A DNA stretch of 26,110 nucleotides from SHYR01 sp034406555 (GCA_034406555.1 DASCRM010000056.1:1-26110), one strand, 5' to 3'. Positions 8,179-16,382 are shown, counted from the stretch's first letter. Made by a program: numbers and translations. Notes: a model not told the origin generated them from the letters alone.

Positions 8179-10596
8179 GTGACCAGCGCGTCCGAGGCCC
8201 CGCCACCCGCCGCTGATCGCGCGCCCGGCCTGCTGGCCGGGTGCGTGGTCGCCGATGCGTCACAAGGGGTGGCTGGAGCGTGGGGTTCGCGACTGCTCGC
8301 GGACCTCGGTGCTCGTGTGCTCAAGGTGGAGCCGCCCGGCGGCGATAGCCTGCGCGCGCTTGGCCCCTTCGCAACTGATACGCCCGATCTCGAACTCGGT
8401 GGTCTGCACCTCGCACTGAACGCGGGCAAGGAGAGCGTGGTCGCGGACCTCGACAGCGCCGAGGGGCGGGCGACGCTGCTCTCGCTGGTCGTAGGGGCGG
8501 ACATCTTCATCGAGTCGGGTGGGCCCGGCGCACTCGCGGGGACGGGGCTCGACGCCGCGACCCTGCTCGCCGCACAGCCTTCGCTGGTCTACGTCTCGCA
8601 CAGCGCGTTCGGACAGACGGGGCCGTACGCCCAGCGCGTGACGACGGAGATCGTCGACTACGCGATGGGTGGGTACATGTACTTCGGGGGCGACCCCGAC
8701 CGCCACCCGCTGATGGTGCCCGGCCAGCAGGGCCAGCTCCACGCGGGCACCCAGATCGCGACCGGCGCGTTGCTGGCCTACTGGCACTCCCGGCGCAGCG
8801 GCGAGGGCCAGCACGTCGACGTCTCGACGTTCGAGTCGCTGCTGAACGCCCATTCATGGCTGGTCTCGTGGTGGACGCACGAGGGTGAGGTGCAATCGCG
8901 GCTGCCGACGCAGATGCTGCCGTGCGCTGACGGGCAGGTGTACTTCTTCCCGCGTCCCGACCCCGGTCTGTTCCCGCTGATCGGGCGACCCGACCTGTTG
9001 GGCGACGAACGCTTCACCACGATCGCCGGGTTCCGCGAGGCGATGCCGGAGCTGATCGCCTCGATCGCTGAGTACGCCGCCGGACGCACGAAGGAGGAGA
9101 TCTACCACGCGGCGCAGGAGATGCGTGTGCCGGTCACGCCGGTGAACACCGCCGCCGATCTCGCTGCCTCATCGCAGCTCGCGGCTCGCGGCTGGTGGAG
9201 GTCGGTGCAGCACCCGACGGCCGGTGAGCTGCGCGTGCCCGGCCCGCCGTGGAACTTCTCCGAGACACCATCGAGGGTCGCGAGCGCCGCCCCGCTACTC
9301 GGTAGCTCCGACGGCGTTAGCCTGCCACCGCGCGACGCGCCTACAACCAGCGGTGCTGCGGGTGGCCCTGCCCTCGACGGCCTGCGCGTGCTGGAGATCA
9401 CCGCCAACTGGGCGGGGCCGCTGACCGGCCGCCAGCTCGGAGACATGGGTGCGGACGTGATCAAGATCGAAGTCGCCTCGCGGCCCGCCACCCGCGCGCT
9501 GCATCCTGCGGGCGGCGAGCAATGGATGCGGCCCTACAACCGCTCCGGGTACTTCAACTACTTCAACCGCAACAAGCGCGACCTCGTGCTTGACCTCTCG
9601 ACGGAGCAGGGTAGGGAACTCTTCCTGCGCATGGTGGAGCAGTCCGATGTCGTGCTGGAGAACAACAGTGCCCGCGTCTTCCCGAACCTGGGGCTCGACT
9701 ACGAGACGCTGCGCGCCCGCAACCCACGCATCATCATGTGCTCGATGTCTGGCTTCGGCGCGACCGGCCCGGAGGCGCAATACCTCGCCTACGGCTCGAA
9801 CGTCGAGGCCTCGAGCGGGCTGGTGGCGACAAACGGCTACGGCGACGGCGAGCTGTTCGGCACCGGTTCTTTCTACGCTGACCCGATCACCGGCAGCCAC
9901 GGCACGGCCGCCATCCTCGCCGCATTGATCGCGCGCGAGCGCACCGGCGAGGGCCAGTACATCGACATGGCACTTCAGGAGTCGGGGATCTCGTTCCAGG
10001 TCGAAGCGCTGATGGACTACCAGCTCCACGGCCGCGTCGCCGGGCCGATGAACAACCGCTCGGCGCGGATCGCGCCGCAGGGCGCGTATCGCTCCGTCGG
10101 GACCGACGGCTGGCTCGCGATCGGCATCGAGGCCGACACGCAATGGCAGGCACTCTGCGAGGTGATCGGGCGGCCCGAACTCGCCTCGCAGCACCCCGAC
10201 CTCGCAGCTCGCTTCGCCGCTCACGATGCGATTCACGAGGCGATCGAGGGCTGGTCGCAGACGCTCGACCACAACGATGCGACTAAGCTGCTACAGGCTG
10301 CGGGCGTGCCGGCCGGACCGGTGCTCGCGGCGTGGGAGGTCGTGAGCGACCCGCATCTCTACGCGCGTGGCTACTTCGTCGATGTCGTGCATCCGGAGAC
10401 CGGCCACCACCGCTGGATCGGCTACCCGTGGAAGCTCTCGCGTACGCCGGGCCAGATCACGCGCCACGCGCCTCTGTTCGGCGAGCACAACGACGAGGTG
10501 CTCTCCGATCTCCTCGGCCTCACGATCGAGGAGATCTCCACGCTACGCGAGCAGGGCGTCGTCGCGGACGAACCGCTGGTCGTACGCCTCGGCTAA
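8179..10596 (+). CDS. Fused double family III (CaiB/BaiF) CoA-transferase, one domain lacking the catalytic Asp
   Basis: An 805-residue tandem of two family III CoA-transferase domains (about 12-385 and 395-805), roughly twice the normal 400 residues. Each half has the N-terminal Rossmann-like start (LLADLGARVLKVEPPGGD; QLGDMGADVIKIEVAS), the GFGATGP/AFGQTGP segment and a GEGQ-[HY]-[VI]-D motif. In formyl-CoA transferase the acyl-accepting Asp169 sits 25 residues before the Gln of that motif. The C-half has D568 there (YADPITG, codon 9880-9882); the N-half has Q186 (GQLHAG, codon 8734-8736). So only one active site appears complete. Family III enzymes move CoA between acids, and normally form interlocked homodimers; this fusion probably folds as a pseudo-dimer. 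GTG at 8179 is the first start after the crotonase stop, with GCGAG abutting it, so the exact start is uncertain. It ends 16 bases from a convergent gene. Confidence 0.9.
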   Translation: MTSASEAPPPAADRAPGLLAGCVVADASQGVAGAWGSRLLADLGARVLKVEPPGGDSLRALGPFATDTPDLELGGLHLALNAGKESVVADLDSAEGRATLLSLVVGADIFIESGGPGALAGTGLDAATLLAAQPSLVYVSHSAFGQTGPYAQRVTTEIVDYAMGGYMYFGGDPDRHPLMVPGQQGQLHAGTQIATGALLAYWHSRRSGEGQHVDVSTFESLLNAHSWLVSWWTHEGEVQSRLPTQMLPCADGQVYFFPRPDPGLFPLIGRPDLLGDERFTTIAGFREAMPELIASIAEYAAGRTKEEIYHAAQEMRVPVTPVNTAADLAASSQLAARGWWRSVQHPTAGELRVPGPPWNFSETPSRVASAAPLLGSSDGVSLPPRDAPTTSGAAGGPALDGLRVLEITANWAGPLTGRQLGDMGADVIKIEVASRPATRALHPAGGEQWMRPYNRSGYFNYFNRNKRDLVLDLSTEQGRELFLRMVEQSDVVLENNSARVFPNLGLDYETLRARNPRIIMCSMSGFGATGPEAQYLAYGSNVEASSGLVATNGYGDGELFGTGSFYADPITGSHGTAAILAALIARERTGEGQYIDMALQESGISFQVEALMDYQLHGRVAGPMNNRSARIAPQGAYRSVGTDGWLAIGIEADTQWQALCEVIGRPELASQHPDLAARFAAHDAIHEAIEGWSQTLDHNDATKLLQAAGVPAGPVLAAWEVVSDPHLYARGYFVDVVHPETGHHRWIGYPWKLSRTPGQITRHAPLFGEHNDEVLSDLLGLTIEEISTLREQGVVADEPLVVRLG

Positions 10597-10612
10597 TCGC
10601 CTCGCCGCGGAA

Positions 10613-11113
10613 CTACTTGCCGGGGAAGCTCCACGGCTCGTGCTCCGGGTCCTCGTCCGAGAGCCGGAAGCGAGGCAGTGCGAGGCCGTCACCGAGGTCG
10701 GCGAACTCCACTTCGACACGCAGTCCGATCGCGCACGCCTCTTCCGAAACCGGCTCGCCGTCTGCATCGACGAGGCTGGTGATTACGCGCAGGGCGTCAT
10801 CCTCAGTCGGCACACCTCGCTGCTCGTCGAGTTCGACGAGGGCGACGATGTAGGGTGCGCGCTCCCGGTAGGCGGGGTGGATCGCGTGTACGACCACCTC
10901 GTAGGAGTAGATCGCGCCCTTCCCAGAGACCCCCTGCCACTCCCAGTCGAGTGACTGGCAGAGCGGGCAGGCGGGGCCGGGCGGGTAGCGTAATTTGTCG
11001 CAGTCGCCGCACTGCTGCATCACGAAGCGGCCTTTTGCGCCCTCCTGCAGGAAGCCCAGGTGGTCGGGGTCGTTCGGCGGGATTGAGACCTGTACGCCAA
11101 GGTATTCAGACAT
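10613..11113 (-). CDS. DUF35 zinc-ribbon/OB-fold protein, partner of thiolase-like protein
   Basis: A 166-residue DUF35 protein with an N-terminal helix (HLGFLQEGAKGRF), a zinc ribbon with C35-x2-C38 and C49-x2-C52, and an OB fold (GKGAIYSYEVVVHAIHPA, YIVALVELDE). It resembles the protein at 297-773 in order and spacing of elements but is clearly diverged. The gene begins 13 bases after the stop of the thiolase-like gene upstream on the same strand, with AGAGGAGG before the ATG, so the two form an operon. By analogy with ChsH2 DUF35 it probably completes the active complex of the thiolase-like protein and may bind the acyl-CoA tail. The zinc site looks complete. Confidence 0.9.
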   Translation of the reverse strand: MSEYLGVQVSIPPNDPDHLGFLQEGAKGRFVMQQCGDCDKLRYPPGPACPLCQSLDWEWQGVSGKGAIYSYEVVVHAIHPAYRERAPYIVALVELDEQRGVPTEDDALRVITSLVDADGEPVSEEACAIGLRVEVEFADLGDGLALPRFRLSDEDPEHEPWSFPGK

Positions 11114-11126
11114 CAGGGCCTCCTCT

Positions 11127-12341
11127 CTAGCTGTGCATGATCAGGGCGGAGCCGGTCGGAGGACTGGCCCAGCCGAGGTTCATCGTCAGCTCGACGTCCT
11201 TCACCTGACGGCAGCCGCCCTCGCTGTAGTCGTACGTATGCTCGCCCTCCGCCCAGTTCGGGCAGTAGTCGTCGGCCAGCCCGCGTAACTGGCGGACGTT
11301 CTCCACGACATGGCTGATGCCGTGCGTATAGCCCTCGCAGAGGTGCCCGCCGTGCGGGTTGTTCGGTCTCTCGCCGCCCAGGTTGATGATGCCGCTGGAG
11401 ACGTAGTCTCCGCCCTCGCCCTCCTTGCAGAAGCCGTAGGCCTCGAGCTGGAGCATGGTCGTGAAGGTGAAGGCGTCGTAGGAGCAGGTGACGTCGATGT
11501 CCTCCGGCGTGACCCCGGCCTGCCCGAAGACGATCGGCCCTGCGTAGTGGCCGGCGACGCGAGAGATCGGGCCGCGCCCCCAATGGTACCCGCCCGGTTG
11601 GTGCTTATTCACGCGCCCGGCCACGCCCATGATGTAGGCTGGCCTCTGCTTCAGGTCGCGCGCGTGCTCCGCGCTGGTGACGATGATCGCGAAGCCGTTG
11701 TCGGTCTCCACGCAGCAGTCGAGCAGGTGCAGCGGCTTCACGATCCAGCGTGACGCCATCACGTCCTCCACGGTGACTCGCTCCTTGTAATAGGCGCGCG
11801 GGTTGTTGGAGGCGTGGTTGCTGTGCGCGACCTTGACGTGCGCCACCTGCTCGCTGGTCGTCCCGTATTCGTACATGTGGCGCATGAAGGTGGGCGCGAA
11901 CATCTGGCCGGCGGAGCCCATGCCGTGGATGCCCTGCGTCACGGAGCCGCCGGCGAACCGCGGTGCCTGGCGGCCGGTGCCGCCGATGCGCGCCTCGGTG
12001 AAGCCGTTCATCGCGCGGAAGATCGCGACGGTCTTGCACATCCCCGCCTCGATCACGCCCATCGCGATGCCGACGAGCGCTTCCGTGCTCGATCCACCGC
12101 CCGAGCAGTCCATGTAGAAGTTGAGACGGACGCCCAGGTCGCCGGCAATCACCGGCGAGGTCGTCGAGTCGTTGCCGTGGTACGAGAGCATGCCGTCGAC
12201 GTCATCAGGGCCGAGGCCCGCGTCCTGTATCGCCGCTCGCACCGCCTCGACGCCGAGCGCCCGCGTCGTGCGTCCCGAATCGCGCGAGATCTCGGTCGTC
12301 CCGATTCCCACGATCGCGTATTTGTTCTTCAATCCGACCAT
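11127..12341 (-). CDS. Thiolase-like protein (SCP2-type thiolase / Ltp2-like aldolase candidate)
   Basis: A complete 404-residue thiolase-superfamily protein. The N-terminal half starts YAIVGIGTTEISRDSG and contains C79 in MDCSGGGSSTEAL, the position of the thiolase nucleophile. The C-terminal half has SYDAFTFTTMLQLEAYG and then NPHGGHLCEGYTHG, where Y338 replaces the histidine of the thiolase GHPxG motif. As I recall, the steroid aldolase Ltp2 also uses tyrosines in a remodelled thiolase active site and needs a DUF35 partner; the gene directly downstream encodes one. Retro-aldol cleavage of a beta-hydroxyacyl-CoA is therefore a good alternative to thiolysis (inference). GAGGAG lies about 9 bases before the ATG. 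A -10-like TATACT is present upstream. Homologous to the partial gene at 1-294. Confidence 0.88.
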   Translation of the reverse strand: MVGLKNKYAIVGIGTTEISRDSGRTTRALGVEAVRAAIQDAGLGPDDVDGMLSYHGNDSTTSPVIAGDLGVRLNFYMDCSGGGSSTEALVGIAMGVIEAGMCKTVAIFRAMNGFTEARIGGTGRQAPRFAGGSVTQGIHGMGSAGQMFAPTFMRHMYEYGTTSEQVAHVKVAHSNHASNNPRAYYKERVTVEDVMASRWIVKPLHLLDCCVETDNGFAIIVTSAEHARDLKQRPAYIMGVAGRVNKHQPGGYHWGRGPISRVAGHYAGPIVFGQAGVTPEDIDVTCSYDAFTFTTMLQLEAYGFCKEGEGGDYVSSGIINLGGERPNNPHGGHLCEGYTHGISHVVENVRQLRGLADDYCPNWAEGEHTYDYSEGGCRQVKDVELTMNLGWASPPTGSALIMHS

Positions 12342-12368
12342 CAGTCATCACTCCTCAGCAGCGGGCGC

Positions 12369-12374
12369 AGTATA
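12369..12374 (-). promoter_or_regulatory. Possible -10 element for the thiolase-like/DUF35 operon
   Basis: Read on the minus strand this is TATACT, five of six matches to the sigma-70 -10 consensus, about 28 bases before the ATG at 12341. It lies in the 116-base gap between divergent genes, where a promoter is required. No good -35 hexamer is visible at 16-18 bases, so this rests on the -10 and its position only. The same gap holds a weaker TACTAT at 12427-12432 on the plus strand, suitable for the nitroreductase gene. Confidence 0.35.
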
Positions 12375-12457
12375 GCCCGAGCCTGCCCTGAGACCGCACC
12401 GAGGCCGCAGTCGGGCGGGTGGCGTGTACTATCCGCGACGCAGCGAAGGGGCGAACG

Positions 12458-13099
12458 ATGGATACAACCGAGGCCAGCGAGCGGTTCGAGATGCCGGTCG
12501 GCGAGGCGATGTTCACGATGCGCGCGATCCGGCGCGTGAAGCCCGATCCGATCGACGACGACCTCCGAGACATCCTCGAGGCCGCCACACGCGCGCCCTC
12601 CGGCGGCAACAGCCAGCCGTGGCACTTCCTCGTCGTGCAGGACCCGGCGCAGCGCCAGCGCTTCGCCGACCTCTACCGCGAGGCTTGGTGGGCGAAGCGC
12701 GCCGACGAGGGCATCGAGGGCCCGGAGGGCATCGTGCGCCCGACCGCGAAGTCCGCGATGCGGCTCTCCGACGAGATCGGGCAGGCGCCGGTCGTCGTGC
12801 TCGTCTGCGCCGCTGCGAGGGGCGCGGGAGCGATGGCCGGGGTGATCCCCGCGACGCAGAACCTGCTACTGGCGGCTCGCGCGCTGGGCATCGGCGGCAC
12901 GATCACCACGCTGCACGCCGTCGTCGATGAGCGCGTACACGAGCTGTTCGGCATCCCAGAGGAGATACAGATCGTCTACGGCATCCCGCTCGGCTACCCG
13001 AAGGGCGAGTTCGGCAGCCTTGAACGTCGCCCCCTCAACGAGGTCACCTCGATCGATCGCTGGGGCGAGACGCCGGGGTGGGCTGAGGCGGGCGACTAG
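12458..13099 (+). CDS. Nitroreductase-family flavoprotein
   Basis: A 213-residue protein of the FMN-dependent nitroreductase fold, of normal length. The FMN-binding pattern is clear: RAIRR at residues 22-26 contacts the phosphate in this family and APSGGNSQPWHFLVV (46-60) forms the second flavin segment. Later IPATQNLLLAARALGIGG and GIPLGYPKGEFG are typical dimer and C-terminal elements. Members reduce nitro groups, quinones, enones or activated C-C bonds with NAD(P)H, and some act in BluB-like or dehalogenation reactions; the substrate here is open. The ATG at 12458 follows GCGAAGGGGCGA; the in-frame ATG 13 codons upstream lacks a ribosome site. It stands alone on its strand, divergent from the thiolase operon and ending 3 bases from a convergent CoA-transferase gene. 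Confidence 0.9.
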   Translation: MDTTEASERFEMPVGEAMFTMRAIRRVKPDPIDDDLRDILEAATRAPSGGNSQPWHFLVVQDPAQRQRFADLYREAWWAKRADEGIEGPEGIVRPTAKSAMRLSDEIGQAPVVVLVCAAARGAGAMAGVIPATQNLLLAARALGIGGTITTLHAVVDERVHELFGIPEEIQIVYGIPLGYPKGEFGSLERRPLNEVTSIDRWGETPGWAEAGD

Positions 13100-13102
13100 T
13101 TC

Positions 13103-14392
13103 CTAGACCACGCCGGCGTCGCGCAGGGCGTCGAGGTCGGCGTCGCTGAGGCCGAGTGCGCCGTAGATCTCGCTGTTGTCTTCGCCGAGCTGCGGTGCGC
13201 GGCGGGTGAGTTGCCACGGTGACTTCTCGAATCGGTAGGGCGCGCCAGGGTAGCGGAAGCTCTCACCGACCTCGGGGTGCTCGACATCGACGACGAAGCC
13301 GCGCTCCTTGAAGTGCACGTCCTCCATCACGTCCTCGGGCGCGTAGATGATGCCGAGCTGGAAGCCGCGCTCCTGACCGCCGGTGAAGAACTCGTAGCCG
13401 GTGAGGTTCTCGGCCAGCACGTTCATCGCCTCGCGCCCGGCTGCGAACTTCGCCTGTGCCTCGGGGTCCTGCGAGATGCGTGTGAGCTGGAATGACTCGC
13501 CCTGGGCGCCGGCGAGCAGGATCGGCGCAGAGACGCACTTGTCGATCAACCCCTCGAGTTCGAGCCAGTCGTAGACGAGCTGGAACTGCGCGGGCGTGCG
13601 AGGCGGGAAGCCGGTGTTCACGTAGACGCCGTCCGTGCACTGCACCTGCGAGGGCATCGACGGGTTCACGCCCGCGTGGCGACCGGTCTGGCGCTGCACC
13701 GTGTCGTTGGCGACCAGCCACTCGTACGAGCCGGCCTCCGTGGTGACGTTCGAGCCGGCGTGCATATTCACGTCGATGAACTGGCCGATGCCAGTGAGGT
13801 CGCGATGTACGACGGCGATCAACAGCGCCATGACGGCGTAGTGACAGCCAGTCTGGTAGCCTTGGTTGCCGCCTCCGCGCACCGGAGGCAGCGAGTGGTC
13901 GTCATACCCACAGCTCCAGCAGGGGCCGCCGCCAGCGAGCAGTGTGAGGTCCGTCGCCTTCTCGTGTGACCGCGGACCCTCGCGGCCGAAGGGCGTGATC
14001 GCCACCCACAACATCGAGGGGTTCGCATCCTGCAGGTCGTCGTAGTCGATGCCCAGCTCCGCCATGCGGCCCGGCCGCTGGCTCTCCACGACGACATCCG
14101 CGTCCTCGACGAGCTGGCGGAACAGTTCACGCCCGCGCTCTTGTTCGAGATCGAGCGTGATGCCGCGCTTGCTCGTGTTGTAGTGCCAGAACCAGAGGCT
14201 GCGCTCAGTATTCTTCTCATCGCGCAGGAACGGTTCGTAGTTGCGCGTCGGATTGCCTGACGGCATCTCAATCTTCACGACGTCCGCGCCAGCGTCGGCC
14301 AGCAGCTTGCCGGCGTACGTGCCCTTCTCGTCGCACCACTCGATCACGCGCAGGCCCGCCAGCGGACCACCGGGGGTGGCTGGGGCGGTCAT
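13103..14392 (-). CDS. Family III CoA-transferase lacking the catalytic Asp (split 'N-half-like' subunit)
   Basis: A 429-residue single-domain CaiB/BaiF-type protein. It has GLRVIEWCDEKGTYAGKLLADAG at the start, ADVVVESQRPGRMAELG, TPFGREGP (133-140), and TGIGQFIDVNMHAG, and ends with the usual PYRFEKSPW and LGEDNSEIYGALGL blocks. Where active members carry Asp it reads NQGYQTGCH (residues 176-184): the aligned residue is G178 or Y179, not acidic. The QGYQTG string resembles the QGQLHAG and QAQYQAG of the inactive N-halves of the two fused proteins. The ATG at 14392 overlaps the TGA of the upstream transferase gene (ATGA), so translation is coupled. I infer a non-catalytic partner forming a heterodimer with that protein, as heteromeric family members such as BbsEF do. 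A diverged catalytic mechanism is the alternative. Confidence 0.88.
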   Translation of the reverse strand: MTAPATPGGPLAGLRVIEWCDEKGTYAGKLLADAGADVVKIEMPSGNPTRNYEPFLRDEKNTERSLWFWHYNTSKRGITLDLEQERGRELFRQLVEDADVVVESQRPGRMAELGIDYDDLQDANPSMLWVAITPFGREGPRSHEKATDLTLLAGGGPCWSCGYDDHSLPPVRGGGNQGYQTGCHYAVMALLIAVVHRDLTGIGQFIDVNMHAGSNVTTEAGSYEWLVANDTVQRQTGRHAGVNPSMPSQVQCTDGVYVNTGFPPRTPAQFQLVYDWLELEGLIDKCVSAPILLAGAQGESFQLTRISQDPEAQAKFAAGREAMNVLAENLTGYEFFTGGQERGFQLGIIYAPEDVMEDVHFKERGFVVDVEHPEVGESFRYPGAPYRFEKSPWQLTRRAPQLGEDNSEIYGALGLSDADLDALRDAGVV

Positions 14393-15627
14393 ATCACGCC
14401 GTCCGCTCGCAGCTGTGCGAGTTCCTCGCTGCTCACGCCCAGCAGTCCGCCGAGCACCTGCTCGTTGTGCTGGCCGAGCGTCGGTGCACCGCGTTCGATC
14501 GACCAGTCGGTCTCGGAGAGGTGCACCGGCATGCCGTCGACGCGTACGTTGCCCATCTCCGGATGCGAGACGGTGGGCCAGAGCCCCCACGCGGAGGTGT
14601 TCGGGTCCTGGTCGACGCGCTGCTGCGGCGTCTGGACCGCCGAGGCGGCAACACCCGCAGCCTGTAGCAGTTCCGCCGTCGCGTGGGGCGCTCGTTCAAC
14701 CGTCCACTCGCCGATCAGCGTATCGAGGTCGCCCTGCGCGGCGAGACGGCCATCGAGGGTGGCGAAGCGGGCCTCACCGGTCCACTCGCGAGAAATCACC
14801 TCGCCGATCGCGGCCCAATCGCTGTCGTTGCGGCAGGCGATTGCGACCCACGCGTCATCGCCCTCAGCGGGGTAGATACCGTGCGGGGCCATCGCCGGGA
14901 ACTGGTTGTGGTTGCTGTCCGGCGAGCCCTCACGACGCAGCGGGCGGCCATTGGCGGTGTAGTCGAGGATCGCAGGGCCGTTGAGCGCGGCAGCAGCCTC
15001 GGTGGAGGCCATGTCGACGTGCTGGCCCTCGCCGGTGCGGTTGCGATGGTGGATCGCCATCAGGATCGCAATCGCCATGTAGTAGGCGCCGGTGTGGTCC
15101 ATGTAGGAGTAGCCCCAGCCGGCCGACGGCTGGTCCGGTAACCCGGAGCTGAAGGTGAGGCCGGAGAGCGCCTGCACGATCGGCCCCCACGTCTTGTACT
15201 TCTCATATGGCCCGCTGTGCCCGAAGCCGCAGTTCGAGACGTAGATGATGTCCGGCCGGATCTCCTTCAGACGCTCGTAGCCAAATCCGAGGCGCTCCAG
15301 CACGCCGGCGGCGAAGTTCTCCGTCACCACGTCGGAGATCGCGATCAACTCCGTCAGCAGCTCACGTGCCCGCTCGTTCTTCAGGTCGAGCGTGACGCCC
15401 AGCTTCTCGACGTTGTGGTTGTTGAAGGAGCCGCCGAGTTCGATGCCGCGACGCTCGTCGACGTACGGGCGGCCGCCTCGCAGGATGTCCCAGCGACCCT
15501 TGTTCGTTGGATTCTCGATGCGGATCACCTGAGCGCCGAAGGCCGCGAGGAACTTGGTCGCGCCCGCGCCGGCGAGCTGCCCCGTGAAGTCGCAGATGCG
15601 GAGGTGGGAGAGCGCTTCGCTGGGCAC
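14389..15627 (-). CDS. Family III CoA-transferase with catalytic Asp (split active subunit)
   Basis: A 412-residue CaiB/BaiF-type CoA-transferase. The start LRICDFTGQLAGAGATKFLA is typical, followed by VVTENFAAGVLERLG, GFGHSGPYEKY (134-144), and TGEGQHVDMAS. D177 in SYMDHTGAYY (codon 15097-15099) lies 25 residues before the Gln of GEGQ, the position of Asp169 in formyl-CoA transferase, so this subunit looks catalytic. It starts with GTG; the G at 15627 is also the last base of the upstream TAG (TAGTG), and its own TGA overlaps the next ATG. The three genes PhzF-like, this and the Asp-less transferase are therefore tightly coupled. Substrate acid and CoA donor are unknown. Confidence 0.9.
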   Translation of the reverse strand: MPSEALSHLRICDFTGQLAGAGATKFLAAFGAQVIRIENPTNKGRWDILRGGRPYVDERRGIELGGSFNNHNVEKLGVTLDLKNERARELLTELIAISDVVTENFAAGVLERLGFGYERLKEIRPDIIYVSNCGFGHSGPYEKYKTWGPIVQALSGLTFSSGLPDQPSAGWGYSYMDHTGAYYMAIAILMAIHHRNRTGEGQHVDMASTEAAAALNGPAILDYTANGRPLRREGSPDSNHNQFPAMAPHGIYPAEGDDAWVAIACRNDSDWAAIGEVISREWTGEARFATLDGRLAAQGDLDTLIGEWTVERAPHATAELLQAAGVAASAVQTPQQRVDQDPNTSAWGLWPTVSHPEMGNVRVDGMPVHLSETDWSIERGAPTLGQHNEQVLGGLLGVSSEELAQLRADGVI

Positions 15628-16316
15628 TACCGGCCTCGTGCTTCCACGGCGGCCTCAAGCTGGTAGTCGCGTACCTCGCCCAGTACGACGAGGCCGCCGG
15701 CCTCACCTGTGCCGTCAGGGCCCGGCCGAGCATGCAGGATCGAGCCGCTGCCCTGGTTGATCACGATCGGCCTTCCGACGTGGGCGGCGAGCGCGACAGC
15801 TGCAGAGCCGGTCGCCGGGTCCTCTGGGACGGCGAAGGCGGCGGCAAAGAAGCGCGAGCGCACGCGCCCGGCCCCTTCGTCCTCCCACGCCCAGCAGTAC
15901 CCGTTATCGGAACCGTCGAGCGCATCGATCTCCGTCGCGCTGTCGAGCTGCCGCATGATCGAGCCCGGCAGCCACTCAGGGCGGCCGCGAATCCAGACGC
16001 GGCCGTCTTCGACCCACGTCGGCACCTCGCCGGCAGGGGGCCGCAGCACCGCTACCTCGTGCCCCTGTTCCGTCAGCAGCCACGATGTGCCGACGAGGGG
16101 GTGGCCGGCGAAGGGTAGTTCGTTCCCCGGCGTGAAGATCTGCACGCGTCCGTCGGCAACGTGATCGACGAACACTGTCTCGCTGAAGCCGAGGTCGGTC
16201 GCGACCGCCTGGCGTTGGCCCGATGGCACCTCGGCACCGTCGACGAAGACGCCGAGCGGGTTGCCCTCGCTGCCATCGTCGGCGGTGAAGACACGGAGGA
16301 CGTGGAGCTCTGGCAT
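15627..16316 (-). CDS. PhzF-family (phenazine biosynthesis-like) protein
   Basis: A 229-residue member of the PhzF family, which share the diaminopimelate-epimerase fold and catalyse isomerisations by proton transfer. Hallmarks are GNPLGVFVDG near the N-terminus, E46 in LGFSETVFV (the catalytic Glu of PhzF), the PGNELPFAGHPLVG loop (63-76) and EDPATGSAA (165-173). It is shorter than the usual 260-300 residues, mostly in the middle and C-terminal lobes. No phenazine genes are present, so the symbol phzF is not warranted. The ATG at 16316 has AGGAAGG upstream; an in-frame ATG 32 codons earlier gives unrelated sequence. It heads the operon with the two CoA-transferases; isomerisation of the acid or CoA ester they handle is a reasonable guess. 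Confidence 0.87.
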   Translation of the reverse strand: MPELHVLRVFTADDGSEGNPLGVFVDGAEVPSGQRQAVATDLGFSETVFVDHVADGRVQIFTPGNELPFAGHPLVGTSWLLTEQGHEVAVLRPPAGEVPTWVEDGRVWIRGRPEWLPGSIMRQLDSATEIDALDGSDNGYCWAWEDEGAGRVRSRFFAAAFAVPEDPATGSAAVALAAHVGRPIVINQGSGSILHARPGPDGTGEAGGLVVLGEVRDYQLEAAVEARGR

Positions 16317-16376
16317 GGCCGCGGCCTTCCTGATCACAAGCAGCGTCGCAGTGGACAGCCTCGTTGGAGGCGCGTC

Positions 16377-16382
16377 ATTGTA
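16377..16382 (-). promoter_or_regulatory. Possible -10 element for the PhzF/CoA-transferase operon
   Basis: On the minus strand this reads TACAAT, five of six matches to the -10 consensus, about 60 bases before the PhzF ATG, inside the 144-base gap between divergent genes. No convincing -35 is seen. The rest of the gap shows no repeats or reading frame that I can support; the AGGAAGG ribosome site of the PhzF gene lies close to 16316. Confidence 0.33.

Noticed and set aside
8158..8181. Crotonase stop and CoA-transferase GTG start lie in the same frame 18 bases apart, as if a fusion were broken by a TAG.
   Set aside because: Each protein is complete with its own normal ends, and a GCGAG site precedes the GTG; ordinary operon spacing explains it.
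9295..10272. A 325-codon minus-strand frame opposite the fused CoA-transferase.
   Set aside because: Mirror of the CoA-transferase coding frame; no independent motif.
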